Shown: piece after piece, positions 16,301 to 24,447 of the stretch
How the letters are laid out: each line of letters opens with the position of its first letter
Position numbering within the stretch: the stretch's first letter is position 1
From: CALCCV01 sp964388665
GTDB lineage: Bacteria > Bdellovibrionota > Bdellovibrionia > Bdellovibrionales > Bdellovibrionaceae
Length of the DNA stretch: 28,626 bases
Direction: 5' to 3'
Assembly (NCBI GenBank): GCA_964388665.1
Contig: CAYMBJ010000048.1
Coordinates: 1 to 28,626, forward strand
Program-made: the position numbers and the translations under genes
The notes under the pieces: model-generated
What the model saw: only the letters and a program-made list of their open reading frames with translations
Databases searched by the model: none
What the model was told of the DNA's origin: nothing

Positions 16301-17460
16301 GTACGGCTCTAAAACTCCAGCATTTGCCCGCACTCAAACTCATTGTGGTCAGTGGACCGCATACAGGCGAGCAATTTGATTTGCAAAAAGAGTCGATCTC
16401 CATCGGTCGTGACGAGAGCAATATTGTCTTTTTAGCCAGAGATTTGCGAGTGAGCAGAACCCACGCTGAGATCAAGTGGCGTGATGGCGCCTACCACATT
16501 ATCAATCTGTCATCGCGCAATTTTATCCTCATCGATGGGGAGAAAGTGGACAGCGCACCACTCAAAAATAAATCCAGAATGCAAATTGGCGAGACCGATT
16601 TTGTTATAAAGATTGCCAATATGGAAGGGGCCGAGTCATCAACCCAACTCTCGATTGCGCAAAAACAAAATTCGCCGCCACCTATGCCCACAAATGTGAG
16701 CACGCCAGCTGTGCAGAGCAAAGGCGAGCGCTCGCCCGTAACGCAAAAGCCTCGCGCCACCGGGGTCAGCAACGTCAAGACCGGTAATTCTGCAATTGCT
16801 AACTCTGCGACTTCGCAATCCCGTGGCGGGCTGACGCAGACAACTCCTAAGGCTGTTTCAGGAGCTAAGGCTTTTGAAGCACGTAGGGCAGCCCAACGCG
16901 CGAATCAGGCACGACAAAAATCCGATCCAGGCAAGACACGCTTCTATATTATCTTGCTAATTATCGCCGGAGTTGGAGTCTATCTGTTCTCAGAGAACAG
17001 CGCCAAAAAAACTCAACCCAAACCATTTCGCAGTCACCGACAGATCGAATATGAAGCCAATATGTCTGCGAAATCCGTTGAGGAGCTTCGTGAAACCTCG
17101 GCAAAATCGGATACAATTCAGCAGAGACGTGCACAAGAAAATTTACTTAAAGGTCTGCGAGACTACCAGCAAGGTCAATACGCTCGTGCCCGCGAAAGCT
17201 TTCAGGTCGTGCTGAATCTTGATCCAGGCAATGAGTTGGCTAGTCGCTACTACCAGTTGTCACGACTCAAATTTGAAGAGCTGGTCAAGTGGAATCTCAT
17301 GCAAGGGCAACGCTATCGCGAGAAGAAGAACTGGCGCCTATGCAAGTCTAACTATTTCAATGTCATGGTCATGTTGCAAAATGTAAAAGAGGACCCGATG
17401 TATCGTGAGGCCAAGCAGTTTCACGAAGAGTGCGCCCTTCAGGCTGAGGGAAGGTACTGA
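16297..17460 (+). CDS. FHA-TM-TPR membrane protein
   Basis: A 387-residue protein with an N-terminal FHA domain at about 12-108 (SIGRDESN 35-42, SRTHAEIKW 53-61, with SSRN in the place of the usual NGT loop). A low-complexity Pro/Ser/Thr/Ala linker follows, then one TM helix at about 214-232 (FYIILLIIAGVGVYLF) and a C-terminal TPR-like helical region at about 270-385 (GLRDYQQGQYARARESFQVVLNLDPGN is a clear TPR). With FHA inside, the TPR part would be periplasmic. It probably scaffolds envelope partners while reading a phosphorylated protein in the cytoplasm. It overlaps both neighbours' operon frame: ATGA with the gene before and a two-base gap to the gene after. Confidence 0.8.
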   Translation: MSTALKLQHLPALKLIVVSGPHTGEQFDLQKESISIGRDESNIVFLARDLRVSRTHAEIKWRDGAYHIINLSSRNFILIDGEKVDSAPLKNKSRMQIGETDFVIKIANMEGAESSTQLSIAQKQNSPPPMPTNVSTPAVQSKGERSPVTQKPRATGVSNVKTGNSAIANSATSQSRGGLTQTTPKAVSGAKAFEARRAAQRANQARQKSDPGKTRFYIILLIIAGVGVYLFSENSAKKTQPKPFRSHRQIEYEANMSAKSVEELRETSAKSDTIQQRRAQENLLKGLRDYQQGQYARARESFQVVLNLDPGNELASRYYQLSRLKFEELVKWNLMQGQRYREKKNWRLCKSNYFNVMVMLQNVKEDPMYREAKQFHEECALQAEGRY

Positions 17461-17462
17461 TC

Positions 17463-19493
17463 ATGGGAAGGCTGAGGGTAAAATACAAAGGAGTGATCGT
17501 CTCTGACGTCCCTCTAGATGTGGAGCGCGAATACATCGTCGGCAAAAAAGAGACCTGTGAGATCAAATTGCTCCCAGAAAAAGGAATTTCTCGCGAGCAC
17601 ATTCGCGTCAAGTGGAATGGCATATCCTGGGAACTGGAGACTCTCTCTAAATATGGCGAAGTTTTGGCAAAAGGTGAGCGCATCGAAAGGCTTTCGCTTT
17701 TGCACGGAGAGACCTTTGCAATTCCACCTTATGAATTCGAATATTTAGAGACCTCTAGCGACAGTCCGCAAGAAAATGCTCCCCAGGGTCAAGCGGCCCA
17801 ACCCATTGGCGACAAGACCGTGGTGGGCGTGGCCAATGTTTTACCCTACTTGAGATTTATTGACGAAAACAACGAGACCAAAGAGCTATTCTGCCTTGAA
17901 AGCGGCGAGTCCTGGATAGCGGGTAGAGATGCATCTGCACAGATCGAGATCAAAGACCGACGCGTGAGCCGTCGCCAATTCGAAATTCGAAGGGCGGGTG
18001 CCAGTTATACTATTTTGGATCTCGGTTCTGCAAATGGCACCATCGTCAATGGTCAACCGATCTCCTCAACGGATCCGCTGCTACTCAAGAGCGGTGACAC
18101 GATTTCTGTTTTAAATAACTTCTTTGTATTTGAACTGCGTGACCCGAATTTCAAATCGCGAGCTGAGCTCGTGTCCTTGCCGCCCATTCCGATGATGGAC
18201 AGCCCACCAGCTGGGACCGAAGATTCAACCAACAGTCCACCCCCAGGATTCTTTACAGCCGAAGACGTTGCGGCCGCCGAAGCGGCGGCAAAGGAAGAGG
18301 TGGCAGAGGCGATCAACCAACAGAGCCAAGACAGTGAAGAGAAAAAGCAACAAGAAGAGGCCGCCAAAAAGACCAAGACGATCCGCCTGGCACTGGCTGT
18401 CTGTATAATACTTGTGTTTGCCTACTTCTTTACTCAAGACAACAAGCCACCACCTCCCTCCAAGACGAGGGTCAGCACGACAGACCCTTACGAAAAGTTG
18501 CCTGCCGATAAGAAGCTCATGGTAAAGCAAATCCATCAGCTGTCTCTGAACTATTTGATGCAAGGAAAATACGATCTCTGTTTCACACAGATTGCCAAAC
18601 TGTATGAATTTCTTCCTCCCGACTACACCTATCTCAATAGCAAAGAGATTGAACAGCAGTGCAAAATCTCTCTTGAGGTTCAAGAAGAAAAGCGCCGTCA
18701 AGAAGAGCGCGAGAAAGCACAACGAGAGCTCCAAGAGAAGGTCGAAAAAACGCTCGCCCATTGCCGCACACTGATCAATCCCAACCTCACTCAGGAGCAA
18801 CTGGATGAGTGCTTGGCGCCAATTTTGGCCATTGCACCTGAGCATCCGGCCTTTGCCGAAATGAAAGCGCAAATCGAAGCCTTTGAAGCAGAACGCAAGC
18901 TCCGCCAAGAAAATCAAGCCAAATATCAAGCCCTGGTCGCCAAACTAAAAAGGCTATTTAGAAGAGCCAATCGCATCTACAAAACCTCCTCTCCTCTGCG
19001 CGCCATCAAGGCTTTCGAAGTCGTGGTCGATTCAAAGCTACCCGATCCCGGTGATTTAAAAGGAACCTCAAAGAGAAAAATTGCATCTATCAAAACCGTG
19101 ATTCAAGAGAAAATAGACGCCGGATTGGCCGAAGCCGACAAGCTCTACCAAGAACAAAAAATTAAAGAGGCCATTTTGGCTCTTCGAGAAGTGCGTCTCG
19201 TTGATCCAAGCAATGAAGATGTTAAAAATAAAATTGAAACCTACACGCTTGAGCTCAAAAAGCAAATGAGGGTCATCTACCAAGAGGGCATTCTTGAAGA
19301 AAACTATGGCAACGTCGAAAGCGGCAACAATAAAGAAGGCGCCAAAGACAAGTGGAAAAAAATAATGGAAAAAGACATTCCTGACGGCGAATACTATATC
19401 AAAGCCAAAATCAAATTGCGCAAATACGGCGAGATCAAAAAAACACTGCCGCCGATCAACGAAGAACCCCTGCTGGAGCCAGAAGTTCAATGA
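17463..19493 (+). CDS. Double-FHA membrane protein with long helical C-terminal region
   Basis: A 676-residue protein. FHA-1 (about 1-97) has GKKETC in place of GR and SREHIRVKW. FHA-2 (about 128-226) has AGRDASAQ and SANGTIVNG, but SRRQFEI carries Gln where SRxH is usual. An acidic Ala/Glu/Lys linker leads to one TM helix at about 307-323 (IRLALAVCIILVFAYFF). The C-terminal 350 residues are highly charged helices: a coiled coil (about 400-500, rich in Glu/Arg/Gln) and TPR-like units (AIKAFEVVVDSKLPDPGD, AILALREVRLVDPSNEDV). Its plan matches the preceding FHA-TM-TPR protein, so the two look like diverged partners. The stop overlaps the next gene as ATGA. Confidence 0.8.
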   Translation: MGRLRVKYKGVIVSDVPLDVEREYIVGKKETCEIKLLPEKGISREHIRVKWNGISWELETLSKYGEVLAKGERIERLSLLHGETFAIPPYEFEYLETSSDSPQENAPQGQAAQPIGDKTVVGVANVLPYLRFIDENNETKELFCLESGESWIAGRDASAQIEIKDRRVSRRQFEIRRAGASYTILDLGSANGTIVNGQPISSTDPLLLKSGDTISVLNNFFVFELRDPNFKSRAELVSLPPIPMMDSPPAGTEDSTNSPPPGFFTAEDVAAAEAAAKEEVAEAINQQSQDSEEKKQQEEAAKKTKTIRLALAVCIILVFAYFFTQDNKPPPPSKTRVSTTDPYEKLPADKKLMVKQIHQLSLNYLMQGKYDLCFTQIAKLYEFLPPDYTYLNSKEIEQQCKISLEVQEEKRRQEEREKAQRELQEKVEKTLAHCRTLINPNLTQEQLDECLAPILAIAPEHPAFAEMKAQIEAFEAERKLRQENQAKYQALVAKLKRLFRRANRIYKTSSPLRAIKAFEVVVDSKLPDPGDLKGTSKRKIASIKTVIQEKIDAGLAEADKLYQEQKIKEAILALREVRLVDPSNEDVKNKIETYTLELKKQMRVIYQEGILEENYGNVESGNNKEGAKDKWKKIMEKDIPDGEYYIKAKIKLRKYGEIKKTLPPINEEPLLEPEVQ

Positions 19494-20164
19494 AAATGAC
19501 GTGGGTGTCGCGATTTTTTTCTGGCAAAGAACTCAACCCCAATGCACGGGTCAAACAGTTCGACAATCTTTCGCTTTCGATTGCCTCTGTTGCCTGGGGC
19601 GAAAACCAAGGGCAGGCCATAATCGAGAGCGAGGTCGAAAAATTTTTGGCAGCAGCTCAGGCGGATCTAGAACTGACGACGCCCTTTGAGCGCATGGGCG
19701 GCATCACACAAGAGGCCAATACACTGCGGATCGCTTTGCAACTCGCAAATGATAGTGTGCTACGAGGCTTGAATGCGGCTGAATATCACGAGGCTTATGA
19801 AGCACTCTTGATTTGGTGCAAAAATCGTTCTTTGACCATGGCTCTGGTGGGAGAAATTCAAGTTTGGCAATACACCAGCAGCAAAACGCTACTGCCCCTG
19901 CTGTGCAGTCAATCGCCGCCACAGCATGCCTTTCCGCAAACGGTCCTCGGTGTCGAAACCAATATTGATGTAAAGTGCTACTCTTGCCCTCTTCAGGGCG
20001 TGGACAGTTTCTTTTTGATTCACGGCCTCAAGGGTCTGCCCATTTCTACCGAAAAAATCCGCACGAGCGCGCAACCCTTCGACGATCTCTACAATGCGCT
20101 GGCGGCCTCACAGCCCGAAAGCGCCTTTTGGCTCTCCCAATGCCGACTTTCTCAACTCTATTAA
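19490..20164 (+). CDS. PP2C-like protein lacking catalytic residues (pseudophosphatase candidate)
   Basis: This 224-residue soluble protein has no strong family match by eye, but its later half follows the PP2C/PPM layout: LTMALVGEIQVWQY where active enzymes have a VGDSR-type motif, TVLGVETNIDV like the LG segment, and DSFFLIHGLKGLP where LLCSDGL is expected. The metal-binding Asp residues are replaced (VGE, IHG), so hydrolysis is unlikely. FHA and PP2C proteins commonly travel with Ser/Thr kinases, supporting the reading, though no kinase is in the window. It is translated by ATGA overlap from the double-FHA gene and lies 27 bases before menA. The assignment is an inference; it could be another alpha-beta fold. 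Confidence 0.55.
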   Translation: MKMTWVSRFFSGKELNPNARVKQFDNLSLSIASVAWGENQGQAIIESEVEKFLAAAQADLELTTPFERMGGITQEANTLRIALQLANDSVLRGLNAAEYHEAYEALLIWCKNRSLTMALVGEIQVWQYTSSKTLLPLLCSQSPPQHAFPQTVLGVETNIDVKCYSCPLQGVDSFFLIHGLKGLPISTEKIRTSAQPFDDLYNALAASQPESAFWLSQCRLSQLY

Positions 20165-20191
20165 TCATGGACTGAAATTCCACTTCCTGGT

Positions 20192-21082
20192 ATGAGTGCA
20201 GCCCATATGGTCAAAGTCATCATAAGCTCATTGCGCCCTAAAACACTAACTGCTGCCCTGGTCCCATGTGTGACCGCCACGGCACTGTGCTATGCCCTGG
20301 CCAAATCCATCGATGAATGGGTCCTTGTATTTGGCTTGGTCAGTGCACTCAGCATCCAAATTGCCACCAATTTATTTAACGATGCCCTAGATTTTGCCAA
20401 AGGAGCCGATAGAGACGATCGCAAAGGACCAAAGAGATTGATTCAAACTCTTTCTTGGACCTCACGCCGAGTGATGATTTTGGGTGCGGTGTTTTTAGCG
20501 CTTGGCTTTTTCGCTGGGATTCCCTTGGTGATCAAGGGCGGCATGCCCATTGTCATTTTGGGAGTGGTGTCTTTGTTTCTCGCTTATGGATACACGGGAG
20601 GCCCCTTTCCTCTTGCCTACTTGGGTTTGGGTGATCTGTTTGTTATTTTATTTTTTGGCATCTTTGCAGTCGGAGGCATCACCTATTTGCATCTACACAC
20701 CCTTCCCTGGCTGTCCCTCCTTGTGGGATTGCAGATCGGCCTTCTTGCCACCACGCTGATCGCAATCAATAACTATCGGGACAGTGGCGAGGACATTCGT
20801 GCCGGAAAGAAGACCTTGGCAGTGAGGTTTGGTCCACGATTTGCGCGCATTGAGATCATTGTCTGCGCGCTTCTTCCCTTTGCACTGGGAGCCATTCTCG
20901 TTGAGCAAGGACATTTTTGGGCTGGAGTGCTGCCGCTCGTGCTCCTTCCGGCAGCGGTTTATTTTTCTTATCAGATCTGGAAATCCGTACCTGCAGCCGA
21001 ACTCAATAGCAGACTGGCTCAAGCAGGCCTTTTGCAACTGTGTTTTGGAATTTTGGTAAGCATTGGATTCTTGATATCATGA
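20192..21082 (+). CDS. menA: 1,4-dihydroxy-2-naphthoate polyprenyltransferase
   Basis: A 296-residue UbiA-superfamily integral membrane prenyltransferase that attaches the polyprenyl tail to DHNA, giving demethylmenaquinone. The first Asp-rich motif is N63-D64-x-x-D67 in TNLFNDALDFAKGADRDD, and the second is N193-N194-Y-R-D197-x-x-x-D201 followed by GKKTLAVRFG, which is typical of MenA rather than UbiA. About eight hydrophobic helices are visible. The ATG at 20192 has no strong ribosome-binding site; another ATG at 20207 is possible. menC follows with an ATGA overlap. Confidence 0.9.
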   Translation: MSAAHMVKVIISSLRPKTLTAALVPCVTATALCYALAKSIDEWVLVFGLVSALSIQIATNLFNDALDFAKGADRDDRKGPKRLIQTLSWTSRRVMILGAVFLALGFFAGIPLVIKGGMPIVILGVVSLFLAYGYTGGPFPLAYLGLGDLFVILFFGIFAVGGITYLHLHTLPWLSLLVGLQIGLLATTLIAINNYRDSGEDIRAGKKTLAVRFGPRFARIEIIVCALLPFALGAILVEQGHFWAGVLPLVLLPAAVYFSYQIWKSVPAAELNSRLAQAGLLQLCFGILVSIGFLIS

Positions 21083-22074
21083 AGTTTCGTGTCGCAATCT
21101 CTCCCTATACACTAAAAAATCAGAGCGCTCATCAGAATGGTCTACTACTGAAGACGGTGTCCGTCGAAGATGGTCAACTGGGCTTTGCTGCGGTCCAACC
21201 TCACAGTCTCTTTGGCGATCCTGATTGCGACGCAATAGCACTGTCTCTGCGCCAGCGAAAGCCTCACCCCTTGGTTTTGCGCACTTTGGAGCTAGCGACA
21301 TCAGAATGGGCAAAGGCCAAGATTTTGCTTCTCAAGAGCCTTGCCGATCAGACGCAGCAGTACACCGCCAATTCCAATTTTTTGATTCAACACCTTTCTG
21401 AGAATATTCAGATGTCGATTCTCGAAGCCAAGAACCTCCATTTTGGTACCCTCAAAATCAAGGCGAAAATTTTGGATGAAATTCTCACTCAGGCCCTGAG
21501 CATAGCCCGTGCACAAAATTTTAAAGTACGAATCGATGCCAACAGCCAGTGGACGCCGGAGACGGCTCAGCAGTATTTTGCGACACTTGATAAAAGTCTC
21601 CTTGCGGTGATTGAATACATCGAAGACCCATTCCCTTTGTCTGCAGAGAATATTGAATATTGGCAATCTCTCAATGCGATTGTTCCCTTGGCACTGGATC
21701 AGTGTGCTGAGGTTACATTTGCCAAAACAATGCTAGATGCGACAGCCTTTAAGCACTGGATCTTAAAGCCATCTCGTCTCAATAAAGCCGCACTCCACCT
21801 CGCAATGAATAGCCATTTGCCAATCACCGTGACCTCATCTCTAGATCACCCCATCGGCATCATTCACGCCTTTCACTTTTTGGCGCAGTTTCGCAAGCCG
21901 CATTGGAGTCAGACTCACGGCCTCAACACCTTCACTAATTTTTTACCTTCGCCTTATGATCACGTGTTCGAGTACTCTTCATCAGTGATTAGACTGCACG
22001 CTGACACCTTTAATATTGCAGAATCCCTACTCGAAAAAGAGAGCTGGCAAAATGTATGTGAACTCACTCTCTGA
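21079..22074 (+). CDS. menC: o-Succinylbenzoate synthase
   Basis: A 331-residue enolase-superfamily enzyme that dehydrates SHCHC to o-succinylbenzoate in menaquinone synthesis. The catalytic set is visible: K126-x-K128 (LKIKAK), metal ligands D153 (RIDAN), E182 (YIEDP) and D207 (ALDQ), and K230 (ILKPS). The start at 21079 overlaps the menA stop as ATGA, and begins the expected MKFRVAISPY; an upstream frame start is not needed. Its position between menA and menE supports the assignment over other enolase-family functions. Confidence 0.9.
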   Translation: MKFRVAISPYTLKNQSAHQNGLLLKTVSVEDGQLGFAAVQPHSLFGDPDCDAIALSLRQRKPHPLVLRTLELATSEWAKAKILLLKSLADQTQQYTANSNFLIQHLSENIQMSILEAKNLHFGTLKIKAKILDEILTQALSIARAQNFKVRIDANSQWTPETAQQYFATLDKSLLAVIEYIEDPFPLSAENIEYWQSLNAIVPLALDQCAEVTFAKTMLDATAFKHWILKPSRLNKAALHLAMNSHLPITVTSSLDHPIGIIHAFHFLAQFRKPHWSQTHGLNTFTNFLPSPYDHVFEYSSSVIRLHADTFNIAESLLEKESWQNVCELTL

Positions 22075-23356
22075 GTTTATCGCTCAGCCCAGCGCACATC
22101 ATTTTTTTTACAATGAGTCAGAAGTTGCAAAGGCCTCTTCATTGCATGAGCACATCGACCAAGCGTTTTTGCATGAACTTAAAGAAGCTTTGAACAAAAT
22201 CGGTACTTCCTGTGTGGCGCTGTTCACTTCGGGCTCGACGGGCCAAGCAAAAATTGTTGTCCTCACAAGAAAAGCCCTGGAAACCTCCGCCCTGACAATC
22301 AATCGAACTTTTGCACTTTCGTCTAAAGATATCTGGCTGTGCGCATTGCCGGTGCATCACATTGGTGGTCTTAGCATTTACGAGCGAGCTCGTCTGAGCA
22401 AAAGCACGGTCATTGCATTTACTGGTAATACATACAAGGATGCGAAGATTGCACCCTCACCTAAGATTGCCTCCTGGAGCGCTCAACTTTTTTACGACGA
22501 ACTGTTGCGAACAAAGGCCACATGGACCTCATTGGTGCCAACACAGCTGCACGATTTGGTTCAAAGGCAGCGGTTCTCGCCAAAATCACTGCGCGGAGTC
22601 TTTGTAGGTGGTGGGCAATTGGAACGCAATCTCCATGATCGCGCCCACAAATTAGGTTGGCCAGTGCATGCCAGCTACGGCATGACCGAGTGTGCTTCAC
22701 AGATTGCAACCAATATTTCCAGCGCCTGGAGCCCCTTTCTCTCTTCGCTTCCTCACGTCACCGTAAAGGCGAATGCCGAAGGACGCTTGATGCTTCAGTC
22801 AAGATCGCTCTTTTCCGCGTATTTGCTTTGGGATGGCGACAATAAATCATTCACGCTCTCTCAACCCTTTGACCAAGAGGGATGGTTCACGACCGAAGAT
22901 CTTGCTGAGGTGGACTGCACAGCCGCAGGTCCAAGGGTCCAGCCCTTGGGTCGCGCCGATCAGCAGGTGAAGGTCAAGGGAGAGTTGGTGAGCTTGCAAA
23001 AAGTGACTGAATGCATCTCTCGAGTTAGAGAAAAAGAAATTGGATTGAGCAATCAAACAAATGAGCAGAACTGGCTGGTTTTAAATTTGCCCCACAGCCG
23101 TCTCGAAAACGAATTGGTCATTGCCATAGAATCAGCGGACACTGCCCCTGCAGTTATAGGTCAGTGGCAAATCACAATTGAATCTGCAAACGTGAGTTTG
23201 CCCGAGTACCAGCACATTCGACGCATCCTCGTGGCGCCAACTTTTCCGAGAACGGCCTTAGGCAAGATTCAGCGCGAATTGCTCAGAAAAACACTGCGTG
23301 AAACACTGTGTGAAACGCTGCCAAACACTTGCCCCCAAGCAGGCAAGGATCAATGA
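22052..23356 (+). CDS. menE: o-Succinylbenzoate-CoA ligase
   Basis: A 434-residue ANL-superfamily acyl-CoA synthetase that activates o-succinylbenzoate with ATP and CoA. The P-loop is FTSGSTGQAK (58-67), the A5 motif YGMTE is at 209-213, the hinge region is GRADQQVKVKGE (300-311), and the C-terminal catalytic lysine is in TALGKIQRE. The middle part is compact, as in other MenE. The ATG at 22052 overlaps menC by 23 bases; an upstream start at 22016 would overlap further. The C-terminus carries a short Thr-Leu-Arg-Glu tandem repeat beyond the domain. The stop overlaps the dus gene as ATGA. Confidence 0.88.
   Translation: MYVNSLSEFIAQPSAHHFFYNESEVAKASSLHEHIDQAFLHELKEALNKIGTSCVALFTSGSTGQAKIVVLTRKALETSALTINRTFALSSKDIWLCALPVHHIGGLSIYERARLSKSTVIAFTGNTYKDAKIAPSPKIASWSAQLFYDELLRTKATWTSLVPTQLHDLVQRQRFSPKSLRGVFVGGGQLERNLHDRAHKLGWPVHASYGMTECASQIATNISSAWSPFLSSLPHVTVKANAEGRLMLQSRSLFSAYLLWDGDNKSFTLSQPFDQEGWFTTEDLAEVDCTAAGPRVQPLGRADQQVKVKGELVSLQKVTECISRVREKEIGLSNQTNEQNWLVLNLPHSRLENELVIAIESADTAPAVIGQWQITIESANVSLPEYQHIRRILVAPTFPRTALGKIQRELLRKTLRETLCETLPNTCPQAGKDQ
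23287..23331 (+). repeat. Short degenerate 12-bp tandem repeat at the menE 3' end
   Basis: About three copies of a unit like AAACACTGYGTG encode K/E-TLRETLRETLCETLPNT just after the conserved end of MenE. The unit multiple of three keeps the frame. It probably arose by slippage and extends the tail without affecting the fold. Confidence 0.5.
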
Positions 23357-24447
23357 AATCACCGATGATTGCTGATGCGATTAACGATCCACAAAAGATA
23401 GTGTTGGCGATGGCACCCATGGAAGGTGTTTTGGATTGGCCCATGCGCCGAGTGCTCGCGCCCATTGCCGACGTTGATTACTTTGTCACAGAATTCATGA
23501 GAATTACGGATCAAGTCTTCCCTGATCGCGAATTTCACAAGTACTGCCCGGAGCTCCAAGGTCGCGCAGAGGCAGGCCATGATGTACCGGTTGGATATCA
23601 ACTTCTCGGCGGCTCCCCGGAGCGCGTGGCCGCTAACGCCGCGCGAGCGCAATACCTTGGCGCATCGTCCATCGATTTGAATTTTGGTTGCCCAGCCAAG
23701 ACTGTCAATCGCCACGATGGTGGTGCGAGTCTTTTGCAATTTCCAACGCGAATATTTGATATCACTCGTGCCACGCGCACCGCTCTGCAAACATCTCTCG
23801 AGCGAGGTCCGAGCACGACTCTCAGTGTGAAGATGCGGTTGGGATTTATGGACAAATCGCTTATGAAAGAAAACTTTGCCGCTGCCGAGGAGGGTGGAGC
23901 GCAATGGATCACTATTCATGGGCGCACCAAAGAGCAAATGTACAAACCCTACGCGGACTGGGAATCCATTGCCAGCCTGCAGGCAATTTCAAAAGTTCCA
24001 ATCTTTGCAAATGGCGACATTTTTACAGTTGCCGATTTCATTCGCTGTCGCGCTGTCACGGGAGCGCAACACTTTATGATGGGCAGAGGCCTGTTGCAGA
24101 ATCCATTGCTCGTTCGCGAAATCAAGTCTTACTTAAAAAAAACCGAAAGCGGCGGTGCCTCTCGCATTGTAAAATCTGAACACGATGATTCAAGCCTTAT
24201 GGATCGCGATGTTATACTCAAAGAACTGCTTAGGGACTTCTTTGTATATTGTTACCACTATCGCTCACTCAACTATGCTGTTTCAAGAATGAAACAGTGG
24301 CTTGGCTCCCTTAAAATGCAGTCTCCGATCGCTGCCAACATTTTTGAAAGGGTAAAAGTTCATCGTGAACTGATCTTTGAGCAAGAGCTTTTTTCAGCGC
24401 TCGGCTATTCAACCGATTTCAAAAATGATCGGCAAAGTGATCTGTGA
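23353..24447 (+). CDS. dusC: tRNA-dihydrouridine synthase, DusC-like
   Basis: A 364-residue FMN-dependent Dus enzyme that reduces uridine in tRNA. The start of the barrel reads MAPMEGVLDWPMRRV, followed by TEFMRITDQVFPDREFH and CPELQ, a pattern matching DusC (U16) more than DusA or DusB. The catalytic Cys is C113 in LNFGCPAKTVNRHDGGA; FMN-binding segments are VKMRLGF, ITIHGRTKEQMY and IFANGDI through HFMMGRGLLQNP. The ATG at 23353 overlaps the menE stop as ATGA, with AAGGA just upstream. Its 3' end overlaps the convergent oxygenase gene by 39 bases. Confidence 0.88.
   Translation: MKSPMIADAINDPQKIVLAMAPMEGVLDWPMRRVLAPIADVDYFVTEFMRITDQVFPDREFHKYCPELQGRAEAGHDVPVGYQLLGGSPERVAANAARAQYLGASSIDLNFGCPAKTVNRHDGGASLLQFPTRIFDITRATRTALQTSLERGPSTTLSVKMRLGFMDKSLMKENFAAAEEGGAQWITIHGRTKEQMYKPYADWESIASLQAISKVPIFANGDIFTVADFIRCRAVTGAQHFMMGRGLLQNPLLVREIKSYLKKTESGGASRIVKSEHDDSSLMDRDVILKELLRDFFVYCYHYRSLNYAVSRMKQWLGSLKMQSPIAANIFERVKVHRELIFEQELFSALGYSTDFKNDRQSDL

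Noticed and set aside
18225..18929. 234-codon minus-strand frame inside the double-FHA gene
   Set aside because: It is opposite a well-supported gene; the Phe/Leu-rich translation is what Glu/Lys-rich coding sequence gives when read backwards.
23359..23937. 192-codon minus-strand frame inside the dus gene
   Set aside because: Antisense to a clear Dus domain with intact motifs; no family features in the translation.
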